In this document: in pieces, positions 7,921 through 15,787 of the stretch | Layout of the letters: each line of letters starts with the position of its first letter | Position numbering within the stretch: position 1 is the first letter of the stretch | DNA from: an uncultured Ruminiclostridium sp. | Lineage (GTDB): Bacteria > Bacillota > Clostridia > Oscillospirales > Ruminococcaceae | Assembly (NCBI GenBank): GCA_947627695.1 | Contig: CANQXF010000021.1 | Location: 1-34,926 of the forward strand | DNA length: 34,926 nt | Direction of reading: 5' to 3' | Notes under the pieces: generated by a model | Seen by the model: only the letters and a program-made list of their open reading frames with translations | Database searches by the model: none | What the model was told of the DNA's origin: nothing | Position numbers and translations under genes: made by a program

Positions 7921-10900
7921 TCACTTAAAGTATTCGACCCCGCTTCTAAATATAGGCATCATCTTATTTCCGTCCACGTTAACAGCACATCTCTCATCGC
8001 TGATACGTTCGCTGTGACCCATCTTTCCGAATACGCGTCCGTCAGGAGAAATAATGCCCTCAATAGCGTGCATAGAGCCGTTTGGATTGTAAGCAAGGTC
8101 CATAGCGGGCTTACCCTCCAGGTCAACGTATTGCGTAGCTACCTGTCCGTTTTCAATAAGTCCCTTTATCACCTCCTCGCTTGCCACAAATCTGCCCTCA
8201 CCGTGGGAAATGGGCACAGTATATGTTTCTCCCACCTTGCACCTTGCAAGCCATGGAGATTTGTTTGTGCATATCTTTGTATAAACAAGCTGCGACTGGT
8301 GCCTGCCTATGGTGTTGAAGGTGAGTGTAGGACTTTCAGCGGACAGCGGTCTTATCTCTCCGAACGGAACCAGCCCCAGCTTTATCAGCGCCTGGAAACC
8401 GTTGCAGATACCCAGCATAAGTCCGTCCCTCCTGTAAAGCATATCGTTTACAGCGTCCTTCACCTTGGGATTTCTGAAAAAGGCGTTGATGAATTTTCCC
8501 GAACCCTCAGGCTCGTCGCCTCCGCTGAATCCGCCAGGGACTGCGATTATCTGGCTTTCGCCTATAAGCCGTGCAAATTCGTTTACCGACTCCTCCATAG
8601 CGGAAGCGTTCAGATTTTTGATAACGAATATCTCTGATTTTCCTCCGCACCTGTTGAATGCGTCAGCCATATCGTATTCGCCGTTCGTTCCGGGGAATAC
8701 GGGAATAAGAATCTTAGGCTCAGCCTTTTTGTTGACTGCGGCGCAGGAGATCTCACAGCCCTTTTCATAGCGTATTTCTTCGGGATTGGACTTATCGTCG
8801 GTAGTATTTTTGAATATCGGCTCCAGCTTTCCGTTCCATTTTTCTTCAAGCTCCGCTATATCAAGCACTACATCGCCGCATATTATCTTGTATTCCTCAA
8901 TAGTTTCTCCAATAAGCTGTGCATTCTCGATTTCACCTGACGCCTCAATTATAAATCCGCCGTAGCAGGGAGTAAACAGCGTTTCGTCGTCAAGTCCGTT
9001 TAATTTTGCGCCTATCCTGTTGCCCAGGGACATTTTGAAAATTCCCTCTGCAATACCGCCTGCCGCAACAGACCATACCGAGGTAGCCTTTCCGTCTGCA
9101 ACAGCCTTTTCCACAACGTCAAACACATACTTAACGCTGTCAAAATCTGGCAGCTTGTTTTTATCGTAAGCGGGGCTGATATAGTACAGCTTGCTATACG
9201 GCAGCTTGAACTCCGCGCTTATCGCCTTGTCCGCCTTTGCGGTGGAAACGGCAAATGAAACCAGCGTAGGCGGAACGTCGATATGCTCGAACGTACCCGA
9301 CATTGAGTCCTTTCCGCCGATAGCGCCGCACTGCAATTCAAGCTGCGCCTTATAAGCGCCCAGCAAAGCGGCAAACGGTTTTCCCCAGCGGGAAGGCTCG
9401 TTCTGCGTTCTCTCAAAATATTCCTGGAACGTGAGCCAGCATTTCTTTGCGGAGCCGCCCGCCGCAACTACCTTTGCGATACTTTCCACAACTGCCAGCA
9501 CCGCACCGTGATAGGGCGACTGCGTGCTTATTGCAGGATTGAAGCCCCAGCCCATTATTGACGCAGTATTTGTATCTCCGCCTATAACAGGTATCTTCGC
9601 CGCCATAGCCTGAACAGGCGTCTGCTGAGTTTTTCCGCTGAAGGGCATAAGCACGGTGGCAGCGCCTATCGTGCTGTCAAAGCGCTGGATAAGACCTTTC
9701 TGAGAGCAGATATTCAGATCGGAAACCAGATCTTCCCAATCCTTTTTGCTGTTCTTTCTTCCTGTTGAATAATCAACTTCGGGGCAGGGAACAGCCACTG
9801 TCGTATGCTTTTCCGCACCGTTTGAGTTGAGGAATTCACGGGAAATATCGCATATCGTCTTTCCGTTCCACATCATTTTAAGGCGCGGCTCAGCCTTAAC
9901 AATAGCCACAGGCGTAGCCTCAAGGTTTTCGCTGTAAGCAAGCCTGATAAATTTATCCGCATTTTCCTTTTCAACAACAACGGCCATTCTCTCCTGAGAT
10001 TCGGAAATAGCAAGCTCCGTGCCGTCCAGACCATCATATTTTTTGGGAACTGCGTTCAAGTCTATTTCAAGCCCGTCCGCAAGCTCACCGATAGCAACGG
10101 AAACGCCGCCCGCGCCAAAGTCGTTGCAGCGCTTTATAAGCGTCGTAGCCTCAGGATTTCTGAACAATCTCTGCAGTTTTCTTTCTTCGGGAGCGTTGCC
10201 CTTTTGTACCTCAGCGCCGCAGGTCTCAAGGCTCTCAACGCTGTGTGATTTTGAAGAGCCTGTCGCTCCGCCGCAGCCGTCACGCCCTGTTTTTCCGCCC
10301 AGCAGAATGATAATATCTCCCGGCGCAGGTCTTTCACGTCTTACGTTTTCTATTGGAGCAGCACCGATAACAGCGCCTATCTCCATTCTCTTAGCCATAT
10401 ATCCGGGGTGATATATCTCAGCTACATGACCTGTCGCCAGACCTATCTGGTTGCCATAGGAGGAATATCCTGCGGCGGCGGTGGTGGTTATTTTTCTTGG
10501 TGGGAGCTTTCCCGGAATAGTGTCAGCCACAGGCAAAAGCGGGTCTGACGCTCCCGTAACTCTCATAGCTTGATAAACGAATGAACGTCCCGACAGCGGG
10601 TCGCGAATAGCGCCGCCAAGGCAGGTAGCAGCGCCGCCGAAAGGCTCTATCTCGGTGGGGTGATTGTGCGTTTCATTCTTGAACATCAACAGCCACTGCT
10701 GGTCCTCGCCGTTTACGTCAACGGTTATCTTGACGGAGCAGGCGTTTATCTCCTCGCTCTCGTCAAGGTCAGGGAGCAGTCCGTCCGCTTTCAGCTTTTT
10801 AGCCGCCAGCGTAGCGATATCCATAAGGCAGATTGGCTTATTCCCTCTGCCCAGCTCCTCACGGTCTATCTTATATTCCTTGTATGTCTCAGCTATGTAG

Positions 10901-11625
10901 TCCGCCTTTATATCAGCGCCGTCTATTATCGTTCCGAAGGTGGTATGGCGGCAGTGATCGCTCCAGTATGTATCTATCATACGTATCTCGGTGATGGTAG
11001 GACAGCGGCTTTCGCTCTTGAAATAATCCTGACAGAACTTTATATCGTCCTCGTCCATAGCAAGCCCGTATTTTTTGATAAAGTCTGCAAGTCCGTTTTT
11101 GTCAAGATCAAGAAATCCGTCAAGCGTAGCCACAGCGGTGGGAATATCATACTTTATCTTCAGCGTATCATACTTCTCAAATCCGCACTCTCTTGATTCC
11201 ACCGCGTTTATAAGATAATGCTTTATCTTTGCAAAATCCTCATCTGAGATATTCCCCTCAAGAACGTAAATTTTAGCATATTTTACAGTTGGTCTGTCCC
11301 CCTGACACAGCATTTGTATACACTGTGCGGCGCTGTCTGCTCTCTGGTCAAATTGCCCGGGCAGGAATTCCACAGCAAACACACGCTCTCCCTTTGAAAA
11401 ATCGGGAAGCTCTCTGTATATATCGTCAACAGGCGGCTCACTGAACACAGTAGGTATCGCCCTTTCAAAATTTTCCTCTGAAATTTCTTCCGCGTCGTAT
11501 CTGTTTATGATACGAACGTTCTTAACTCCGTCAATTCTCAAAGCGGTGCGAATATCCTCTAAAACCGCCTTTCCGTCTACGTTGTACTCTTTCTTTTTCT
11601 CCACATAAATTCGGTAAACAGCCAT
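7921..11625 (-). CDS. purL: Phosphoribosylformylglycinamidine synthase, single-chain
   Basis: This 1234-residue enzyme catalyses the fourth step of purine synthesis, FGAR + Gln + ATP to FGAM. It is the large one-chain form found in many Clostridia. An N-terminal PurS-like region leads to the linker motif DTYWSDHCRHTTFGT. Two AIRS-type ATPase halves follow, with MFKNETHNHPTEIEPFGGA, the Gly-rich GGKTGRDGCGGATGSSKSH, and in the second half GGDTNTASIMGWG and IGGKDSMSG. The C-terminal glutamine amidotransferase has VPGGFSGGDE, the nucleophile Cys1074 in LGICNGFQ, SHGEGRF, and His1204/Glu1206 in GHSER. It therefore needs no separate PurS or PurQ. AAGGA precedes the ATG, and its own promoter lies at 11665-11693. 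No purine riboswitch is visible in the short leader. Confidence 0.97.
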   Translation of the reverse strand: MAVYRIYVEKKKEYNVDGKAVLEDIRTALRIDGVKNVRIINRYDAEEISEENFERAIPTVFSEPPVDDIYRELPDFSKGERVFAVEFLPGQFDQRADSAAQCIQMLCQGDRPTVKYAKIYVLEGNISDEDFAKIKHYLINAVESRECGFEKYDTLKIKYDIPTAVATLDGFLDLDKNGLADFIKKYGLAMDEDDIKFCQDYFKSESRCPTITEIRMIDTYWSDHCRHTTFGTIIDGADIKADYIAETYKEYKIDREELGRGNKPICLMDIATLAAKKLKADGLLPDLDESEEINACSVKITVDVNGEDQQWLLMFKNETHNHPTEIEPFGGAATCLGGAIRDPLSGRSFVYQAMRVTGASDPLLPVADTIPGKLPPRKITTTAAAGYSSYGNQIGLATGHVAEIYHPGYMAKRMEIGAVIGAAPIENVRRERPAPGDIIILLGGKTGRDGCGGATGSSKSHSVESLETCGAEVQKGNAPEERKLQRLFRNPEATTLIKRCNDFGAGGVSVAIGELADGLEIDLNAVPKKYDGLDGTELAISESQERMAVVVEKENADKFIRLAYSENLEATPVAIVKAEPRLKMMWNGKTICDISREFLNSNGAEKHTTVAVPCPEVDYSTGRKNSKKDWEDLVSDLNICSQKGLIQRFDSTIGAATVLMPFSGKTQQTPVQAMAAKIPVIGGDTNTASIMGWGFNPAISTQSPYHGAVLAVVESIAKVVAAGGSAKKCWLTFQEYFERTQNEPSRWGKPFAALLGAYKAQLELQCGAIGGKDSMSGTFEHIDVPPTLVSFAVSTAKADKAISAEFKLPYSKLYYISPAYDKNKLPDFDSVKYVFDVVEKAVADGKATSVWSVAAGGIAEGIFKMSLGNRIGAKLNGLDDETLFTPCYGGFIIEASGEIENAQLIGETIEEYKIICGDVVLDIAELEEKWNGKLEPIFKNTTDDKSNPEEIRYEKGCEISCAAVNKKAEPKILIPVFPGTNGEYDMADAFNRCGGKSEIFVIKNLNASAMEESVNEFARLIGESQIIAVPGGFSGGDEPEGSGKFINAFFRNPKVKDAVNDMLYRRDGLMLGICNGFQALIKLGLVPFGEIRPLSAESPTLTFNTIGRHQSQLVYTKICTNKSPWLARCKVGETYTVPISHGEGRFVASEEVIKGLIENGQVATQYVDLEGKPAMDLAYNPNGSMHAIEGIISPDGRVFGKMGHSERISDERCAVNVDGNKMMPIFRSGVEYFK

Positions 11626-11664
11626 GATGATTTATTCCTTTCATTTTTGTTTCAATACTATTTA

Positions 11665-11693
11665 ATTATAATTCATTTTTCGGTATTTTTCAA
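11665..11693 (-). promoter_or_regulatory. Promoter for purL
   Basis: On the minus strand, TTGAAA (11693-11688) is followed by exactly 17 bases and then TATAAT (11670-11665). It sits just beyond the mtaB stop codon, about 40 bases upstream of the purL start. Confidence 0.75.
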
Positions 11694-11699
11694 GGGGTT

Positions 11700-12983
11700 T
11701 CACAATGTTTGCCCTATGCAATATTCTTTTTTTACATCGGTGATTTTCACTGCTATAATATCGTGTCTTTTTGCAGTCCCTCCATATATCCTCACAGGGA
11801 TATAATTTTCCGTGTACCCGTTTATAAAATCAGGTGAAGTCCTGCGCTCGATAAGCACCTTGTGAACGCTCCCAACACTTTTCTTCCAGAAATTTTGCCT
11901 TGAATTTTCAGCGGCTTCACTCATTATTTTGTATCTTTTTTCTTTAATTTCATCACTGACCTGATTTTCCATTTTCGCCGCCGCTGTTCCAGGACGTACC
12001 GAATATGTGAACACATGCACCTTTGCAAATTCAATGCTCTTCACAAATTCCAGTGAGCTTTCAAATTCTTCCTCCGTTTCTCCTGCAAATCCCACCATCA
12101 CATCAGTGGTTATGCCGCAGTCAGTAAACGCTTTTCTCAAATCGTTCACAATACCCCTGTATTCCTCAGCGTCATAATGCCTGTTCATTCTTTTCAATGT
12201 CTGTGAACACCCGCTTTGCAGCGACAGATGAAAATGCGGACACAGCTTTTCCACGGTGGACAGCTTTCTTATCATCTCCCTGTCCAGCAGCTCAGGCTCA
12301 AGGGATGAAAGCCTCACTCTTTCTATCAGCGGCTCGTCCGCTGCCGCTTTCACAGCGTCATACAAGGTCAGCCCCATATCGCTGCCGTAGCAGGAAAGAT
12401 TTATCCCCGTCAGAACAATCTCCTTATGCCCGTCCTCACCGTGAAATTTTGCCTCCGCCGTTATCCTTTCAAGACTTTTCGACCTCACCCGTCCTCTTGC
12501 ATACGGGATTATGCAGTAAGAGCAAAACCTGTTGCACCCGTCCTCTATCTTGATGTATGCCCTTGTATTATCGCTGTGTGCAAATTCACCGCTTTCCTCA
12601 AACAGCCTGCTGTGTTCCTTTATCTCACAGGCAGCTTCTCCTTTTTGCAAAAATTCCTCCACAAGCCTCGGAATATCCTCCTTTGCGGCGTTTCCTACGA
12701 TTATGTCGGCGTCTTTGTTTTTGCCCGCCTCATTTGGAAAAGCCTGCGGATAGCACCCTGTAAGCACGATAACGGCGCTTGGAAATTCCTTTCTCATTTT
12801 AGAAAGTATCCTCGCCCCTTTTTTGTCGCTGGTCTGAGTGACCGTGCAGGAGTTCATTATTATAATATCAGGCTCTTCGCCCTCCGAAACAGGCGAATGA
12901 CCGCATTTTATCATATTCTGGGAAATGTTATCGCTGTCACAGTGATTTACCTTGCACCCTTGAGTAATTACCAGAAATTTCAT
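11700..12983 (-). CDS. mtaB: tRNA N6-threonylcarbamoyladenosine methylthiotransferase
   Basis: This 427-residue radical-SAM enzyme converts t6A37 to ms2t6A37 in tRNAs that read ANN codons. The N-terminal methylthiotransferase domain has QGCKVNHCDSDN (Cys10), NSCTVT (Cys46) and LTGCYPQ (Cys77), which hold the auxiliary Fe-S cluster. The radical-SAM cluster is CNRFCSYC (Cys150, Cys154, Cys157), in the family form Cx3Cx2C, followed by IPYARGR. LSLQSGC and TDVMVGFAGETEEEF are standard later motifs, and a TRAM-like domain ends the protein. The opening GCKVN separates MtaB from MiaB and RimO. GGAAGG lies 4-5 bases before the ATG. It has its own promoter and purL follows it. Confidence 0.93.
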   Translation of the reverse strand: MKFLVITQGCKVNHCDSDNISQNMIKCGHSPVSEGEEPDIIIMNSCTVTQTSDKKGARILSKMRKEFPSAVIVLTGCYPQAFPNEAGKNKDADIIVGNAAKEDIPRLVEEFLQKGEAACEIKEHSRLFEESGEFAHSDNTRAYIKIEDGCNRFCSYCIIPYARGRVRSKSLERITAEAKFHGEDGHKEIVLTGINLSCYGSDMGLTLYDAVKAAADEPLIERVRLSSLEPELLDREMIRKLSTVEKLCPHFHLSLQSGCSQTLKRMNRHYDAEEYRGIVNDLRKAFTDCGITTDVMVGFAGETEEEFESSLEFVKSIEFAKVHVFTYSVRPGTAAAKMENQVSDEIKEKRYKIMSEAAENSRQNFWKKSVGSVHKVLIERRTSPDFINGYTENYIPVRIYGGTAKRHDIIAVKITDVKKEYCIGQTL

Positions 12984-13024
12984 TTTGCCTTCCCGACCTT
13001 TAAAATTGTTTGTTCGTTAAACTC

Positions 13025-13053
13025 ATTATACAATATATTGAAAAAATTTTCAA
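13025..13053 (-). promoter_or_regulatory. Promoter for mtaB
   Basis: On the minus strand, TTGAAA (13053-13048), 17 bases, then TATAAT (13030-13025). Its -35 box is only 7 bases from the -35 box of the divergent promoter at 13061. Confidence 0.78.
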
Positions 13054-13060
13054 TTTCTTC

Positions 13061-13088
13061 TTGACATAATTTTTTAAAGTGCTATTAT
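13061..13088 (+). promoter_or_regulatory. Promoter for the first HPr-like gene
   Basis: TTGACA (13061-13066), 16 bases, then TATTAT (13083-13088). It is back-to-back with the mtaB promoter. The leader to the TTG start at 13172 is about 75 bases. Confidence 0.65.
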
Positions 13089-13171
13089 ATATGCGTGGAC
13101 ACCCATCGACATTATTTTACATACAGAAAAAAAGGTGCCATAAAAAATAAGAACAAAAGAAGGCGTTTTAA

Positions 13172-13402
13172 TTGAAAAATGTAAAAATCGCTTTGTCCTC
13201 CTTTGAGGACATAAAGGAGTTCAACAGGATAACCTGTATGTACGACCTTTCCGCTGATCTTTCAACAGGAAACTACAAGGTGAACCCCAGAAGTCTTATC
13301 GGACTGTTCACTCTGGACACGGGAAAAAAGCTTGATCTTACGATTTATTCGGATAATTACAACGATTATTTGGAGCGTATAGGCAAATTTTTGGTAGATT
13401 GA
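13172..13402 (+). CDS. HPr-fold protein lacking the active-site histidine (copy 1)
   Basis: This 76-residue protein follows the length and pattern of the PTS carrier HPr. There is a first beta strand (VKIALSSFEDIKEFN), then MYDLSADLSTGNYKVNPRSL and the regulatory-site helix RSLIGLFTLDTGKKLDL, where Ser41 matches HPr Ser46. The usual catalytic loop 'G-hH-A-R-P-A' is missing: no His or Arg occurs there and the loop is shorter. The protein cannot pass phosphate in the normal way. It starts at TTG, supported by AAAGAAGG 8-9 bases upstream. It differs from its neighbour at 13557 but shares the same layout, so it is an old duplicate. A regulatory role like that of Crh is possible but unproven. Confidence 0.75.
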   Translation: MKNVKIALSSFEDIKEFNRITCMYDLSADLSTGNYKVNPRSLIGLFTLDTGKKLDLTIYSDNYNDYLERIGKFLVD

Positions 13403-13421
13403 ACAAAAATTTCACACAAAA

Positions 13422-13477
13422 GAAAATATTTTCAAAAAACCGCTTGCAATTTAAATTGAAATTTGTTACCATATACT
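13422..13477 (+). promoter_or_regulatory. Palindromes and possible -10 box ahead of the second HPr-like gene
   Basis: The 154-base gap between the two HPr-like genes holds two perfect 12-base palindromes, GAAAATATTTTC (13422-13433) and CAATTTAAATTG (13447-13458). TATACT follows at 13472-13477. No good -35 box lies at 17 bases. AT-rich sequence makes chance palindromes likely. Confidence 0.3.
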
Positions 13478-13556
13478 TGTGAAGATCAAAGGCAATGCGA
13501 TGTAACAGATTTCAACGTTTGTGCAAAGCATAGCCAAATAAAAGGAGGATTTTGTT

Positions 13557-13787
13557 ATGGTTGAATTCAAAGTAAAAATTACTACCATTGACGATGTAAA
13601 GAAGTTCGTCAACACAGTCACCAAGTATGATTTTGACGTGGATCTCATTTCAGGAAGATATGCAGTCGACGCAAAGTCCATAATGGGTATCTTCAGCATT
13701 GACCTTTCCAAGGAGCTTGTATTGAAGGCTCACACAGATGACGCCGACCTTGTTAAGGCAGACCTGGCAAACTACATAGTAGACTAA
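13557..13787 (+). CDS. HPr-fold protein lacking the active-site histidine (copy 2)
   Basis: This 76-residue protein is closer to true HPr than copy 1. It has FKVKITTIDDVKKFV, then TKYDFDVDL and the strong match AKSIMGIFSIDLSKEL, where Ser41 equals the HPr Ser46 that HPr kinase modifies. At the place of 'GIHARPA' it reads ITTIDDV. The phosphate-carrying His is replaced by about Thr10 and the supporting Arg by Asp12. Phosphotransfer to sugar permeases is therefore not expected. A strong AAAGGAGG 8 bases upstream suggests heavy expression, and a terminator follows. The neighbour hpf is often linked to starvation control. The fold assignment is from pattern recognition; the function is not known. 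Confidence 0.8.
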   Translation: MVEFKVKITTIDDVKKFVNTVTKYDFDVDLISGRYAVDAKSIMGIFSIDLSKELVLKAHTDDADLVKADLANYIVD

Positions 13788-13805
13788 AATCAAACATAAT
13801 AAAAC

Positions 13806-13839
13806 AAAAAACGGGAAGCATTCAGCCTCCCGTTTTTTG
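13806..13839 (+). terminator. Terminator after the HPr-like pair
   Basis: AAAAACGGGAAGC / GCCTCCCGTTTTT forms a long stem with one mismatch and a five-base loop, ending in a run of T. Confidence 0.85.
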
Positions 13840-13905
13840 TTTTATCAGAAATGTGCCGTTCAAAAACAAAAATCACATAATTTTGTTAATTTTGTGCAAA
13901 AACTA

Positions 13906-13934
13906 TTGTAAAAATTATTGTTGTATGCTATAAT
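13906..13934 (+). promoter_or_regulatory. Promoter for hpf
   Basis: TTGTAA (13906-13911), 17 bases, then TATAAT (13929-13934). It has an extended -10 TGC immediately upstream, so the box reads TATGCTATAAT. The same 11-base box occurs at pyrB. Confidence 0.8.
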
Positions 13935-13997
13935 ATGTACAAGGAAACAGCAAATGTTTCCAAATCTGACGTATCCCTTTATAAAGGAGGAAAAACT

Positions 13998-14522
13998 ATG
14001 AAATTACAGCTCACAGCCAAGAAAATGCAGGTCAATCAGACTTTTGCCGATTATGCGGAGAAAAAGCTCAAAAAGCTGGACCGCTTTTTCGGAGATGAAG
14101 CCGACGCAAAGATAGTGATGTCCGCCTTTAAGGACGAAATAACGATAGAACTTACGGTAACGTATTCCAATATGTTTTTCCGTGCGGAGCAGAGAGCCGC
14201 TGACAAGGAAGATGCCCTTGATGCTTGCATAGATAAAATAATCCGCCAAATAAGAAAAAATAAGACAAAGGTGGAAAAAAGCCTGCGTGAAAACGCTTTT
14301 GCAGACCAATACGACGATTCCGTGGAAGAGCAGCAGCGTTATGAAATAATCAGACACAAAAAATTCACCCTTCGTCCCATGAACGCTGAGGAGGCTATTT
14401 TGCAGATGAATATGCTGGGACACAGCTTCTTTATGTTCAAGAACGCCGACAGCGGGGAAGTGAATGTAGTTTATCGCCGTGACGACGGAAATTACGCTAT
14501 ACTCGAACCCGAAAGGGATTAA
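13998..14522 (+). CDS. hpf: Ribosome hibernation promoting factor, long form
   Basis: This 174-residue protein has the two domains of long HPF. The N-terminal ribosome-binding S30AE domain covers about 1-105 (MKLQLTAKKMQVNQTFADYA, then KKLDRFFGDEADAKIVMS). A charged linker leads to the C-terminal dimerisation domain at about 118-174, containing IIRHKKFTLRPMNAEEAILQ and NMLGHSFFMFKNADSGEVNV. In stationary phase it pairs 70S ribosomes into inactive 100S dimers. The start at 998 within this kilobase is set by AAAGGAGG seven bases upstream; an in-frame ATG at 13935 lies in the promoter and is not used. It has its own promoter and a GC-rich hairpin after it. Confidence 0.95.
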   Translation: MKLQLTAKKMQVNQTFADYAEKKLKKLDRFFGDEADAKIVMSAFKDEITIELTVTYSNMFFRAEQRAADKEDALDACIDKIIRQIRKNKTKVEKSLRENAFADQYDDSVEEQQRYEIIRHKKFTLRPMNAEEAILQMNMLGHSFFMFKNADSGEVNVVYRRDDGNYAILEPERD

Positions 14523-14538
14523 AGGATAAATAATTACA

Positions 14539-14561
14539 GGGCGCAGTTGACGGCTGCGCCC
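14539..14561 (+). terminator. Hairpin after hpf
   Basis: Perfect 8-bp stem GGGCGCAG / CTGCGCCC with a seven-base loop, followed by TTAATAATG. The T-run is weak, so termination may be partial. Confidence 0.6.
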
Positions 14562-14585
14562 TTAATAATGTGAAAAATTTTTCAT

Positions 14586-14614
14586 TTGACAGTTTCGTTT
14601 AATTATGCTATAAT
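14586..14614 (+). promoter_or_regulatory. Strong promoter for pyrB
   Basis: TTGACA (14586-14591), 17 bases, TATAAT (14609-14614), with extended TGC before the -10. The leader to the ATG at 14662 is only about 40 bases, too short for a PyrR-type anti-terminator/terminator pair. Confidence 0.88.
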
Positions 14615-14661
14615 TAGACAATTTAAAGACATCGTAATATTCATCTTCGGAGGCAATCACT

Positions 14662-15759
14662 ATGAGCGCAAATTTTCCTCATCTCATTGATCTGGACAAC
14701 TATCCTGTTGAAAGCTGGAATAATATCGTAAATCTGGCAATAGACATAAAACGCCACCAGCACATATATGTGGGAGCTTGCAGCGGGAAAATAATGGCGA
14801 CGCTTTTCTTTGAGCCGTCCACCCGCACGCAGATGAGCTTTCAGAGCGCAATGCTCAGGCTCGGCGGAGGGATAATCGGCTTTGACAATCCCGCCACTTC
14901 TTCCGTCGCAAAAGGAGAATCCATAAAGGACACCACCAAAATAGCCAGCAGCTACTCAGATATAGTTGTAATGCGCCATTTCATTGAAGGCTCGGTGAAA
15001 GCGGCAGCGCTGACCGCCGACTGCCCTGTCGTCAACGCAGGAGACGGCGGACACCTTCACCCCACCCAGACCCTCACCGACCTGCTTACCTTAAAAGCTG
15101 AAAAGGGAACGCTCAGCGGACTTACAGTAGGCTTCTGCGGCGACCTGAAAAACGGCAGGACCGTTCATTCACTGCTGAAAGCCCTTTCCCGCTACGATAA
15201 CAATAAATTCGTGTTCATATCAACAAACGAGCTTAAGGTGCCCGATTATATAAAAGATATAGTGACGTCTTCGGGGAAGTCCTTTATGGAAGTCAATTCA
15301 CTGGAAGAGGCTATCCCTTCCCTCGATGTGCTTTATATGACAAGGATACAACGTGAGCGTTTTGGCTCAACGGAGGAATACGAAAAGCAGAAAAATGTAT
15401 TTTGCCTCGACTCCAAGAAAATGGAGCTTGCCCGCAAGGATATGATAGTTCTGCACCCCCTGCCCCGTGTTGACGAGATAGCGCTCAGCGTTGACGACGA
15501 CCCAAGAGCATTGTACTTCAAACAGGCAAACTACGGAATGTATGTTCGTATGTCCCTTATTCTTTCAGTAATAAACAGGGATATACAATCTCAGCCTTTG
15601 CTGACGGGAAAAGAACTGCCCGACGTAAAATGCCGCAATCCCAAATGTATAACCGCCCTTGAACCTTCTCTTCCTCACAGCTTCAGAAACTGCAACGGAG
15701 TTCTGGAATGTGAATTTTGCGACGAAAGAATAACGGACAGACAATGCACGCTGTATTAA
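14662..15759 (+). CDS. pyrB: Aspartate carbamoyltransferase with a fused PyrI-like zinc knuckle
   Basis: This 365-residue enzyme makes N-carbamoyl-aspartate, the committed step of pyrimidine synthesis. The catalytic chain is complete. It has LFFEPSTRTQMSFQSA for carbamoyl phosphate (the usual STRTR is STRTQ here), DGGHLHPTQTLTDL, the Asp-binding MTRIQRERFG, and HPLPRVDEI. It ends about 45 residues later than a plain PyrB. This tail carries Cys324-x4-Cys329 and Cys350-x2-Cys353 (KCRNPKCITALEP, then ECEFC), the same spacing style as the zinc domain of the PyrI regulatory subunit. The nucleotide-binding allosteric domain of PyrI is absent. CGGAGG precedes the ATG. ECF-S and kinase genes follow closely on the same strand. 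Other pyr genes are not in this window. Confidence 0.95.
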   Translation: MSANFPHLIDLDNYPVESWNNIVNLAIDIKRHQHIYVGACSGKIMATLFFEPSTRTQMSFQSAMLRLGGGIIGFDNPATSSVAKGESIKDTTKIASSYSDIVVMRHFIEGSVKAAALTADCPVVNAGDGGHLHPTQTLTDLLTLKAEKGTLSGLTVGFCGDLKNGRTVHSLLKALSRYDNNKFVFISTNELKVPDYIKDIVTSSGKSFMEVNSLEEAIPSLDVLYMTRIQRERFGSTEEYEKQKNVFCLDSKKMELARKDMIVLHPLPRVDEIALSVDDDPRALYFKQANYGMYVRMSLILSVINRDIQSQPLLTGKELPDVKCRNPKCITALEPSLPHSFRNCNGVLECEFCDERITDRQCTLY

Positions 15760-15787
15760 GCGATGCAAATAATAATTGGTGAATATT

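Noticed and set aside
7870-8637. Long plus-strand frame opposite purL
   Set aside because: Antisense to highly conserved purL coding sequence; composition is that of a shadow frame.
13935-13997. Upstream in-frame ATG extending hpf by 21 residues
   Set aside because: It lies just after the -10 box with no ribosome site, while AAAGGAGG clearly marks the ATG at 13998.
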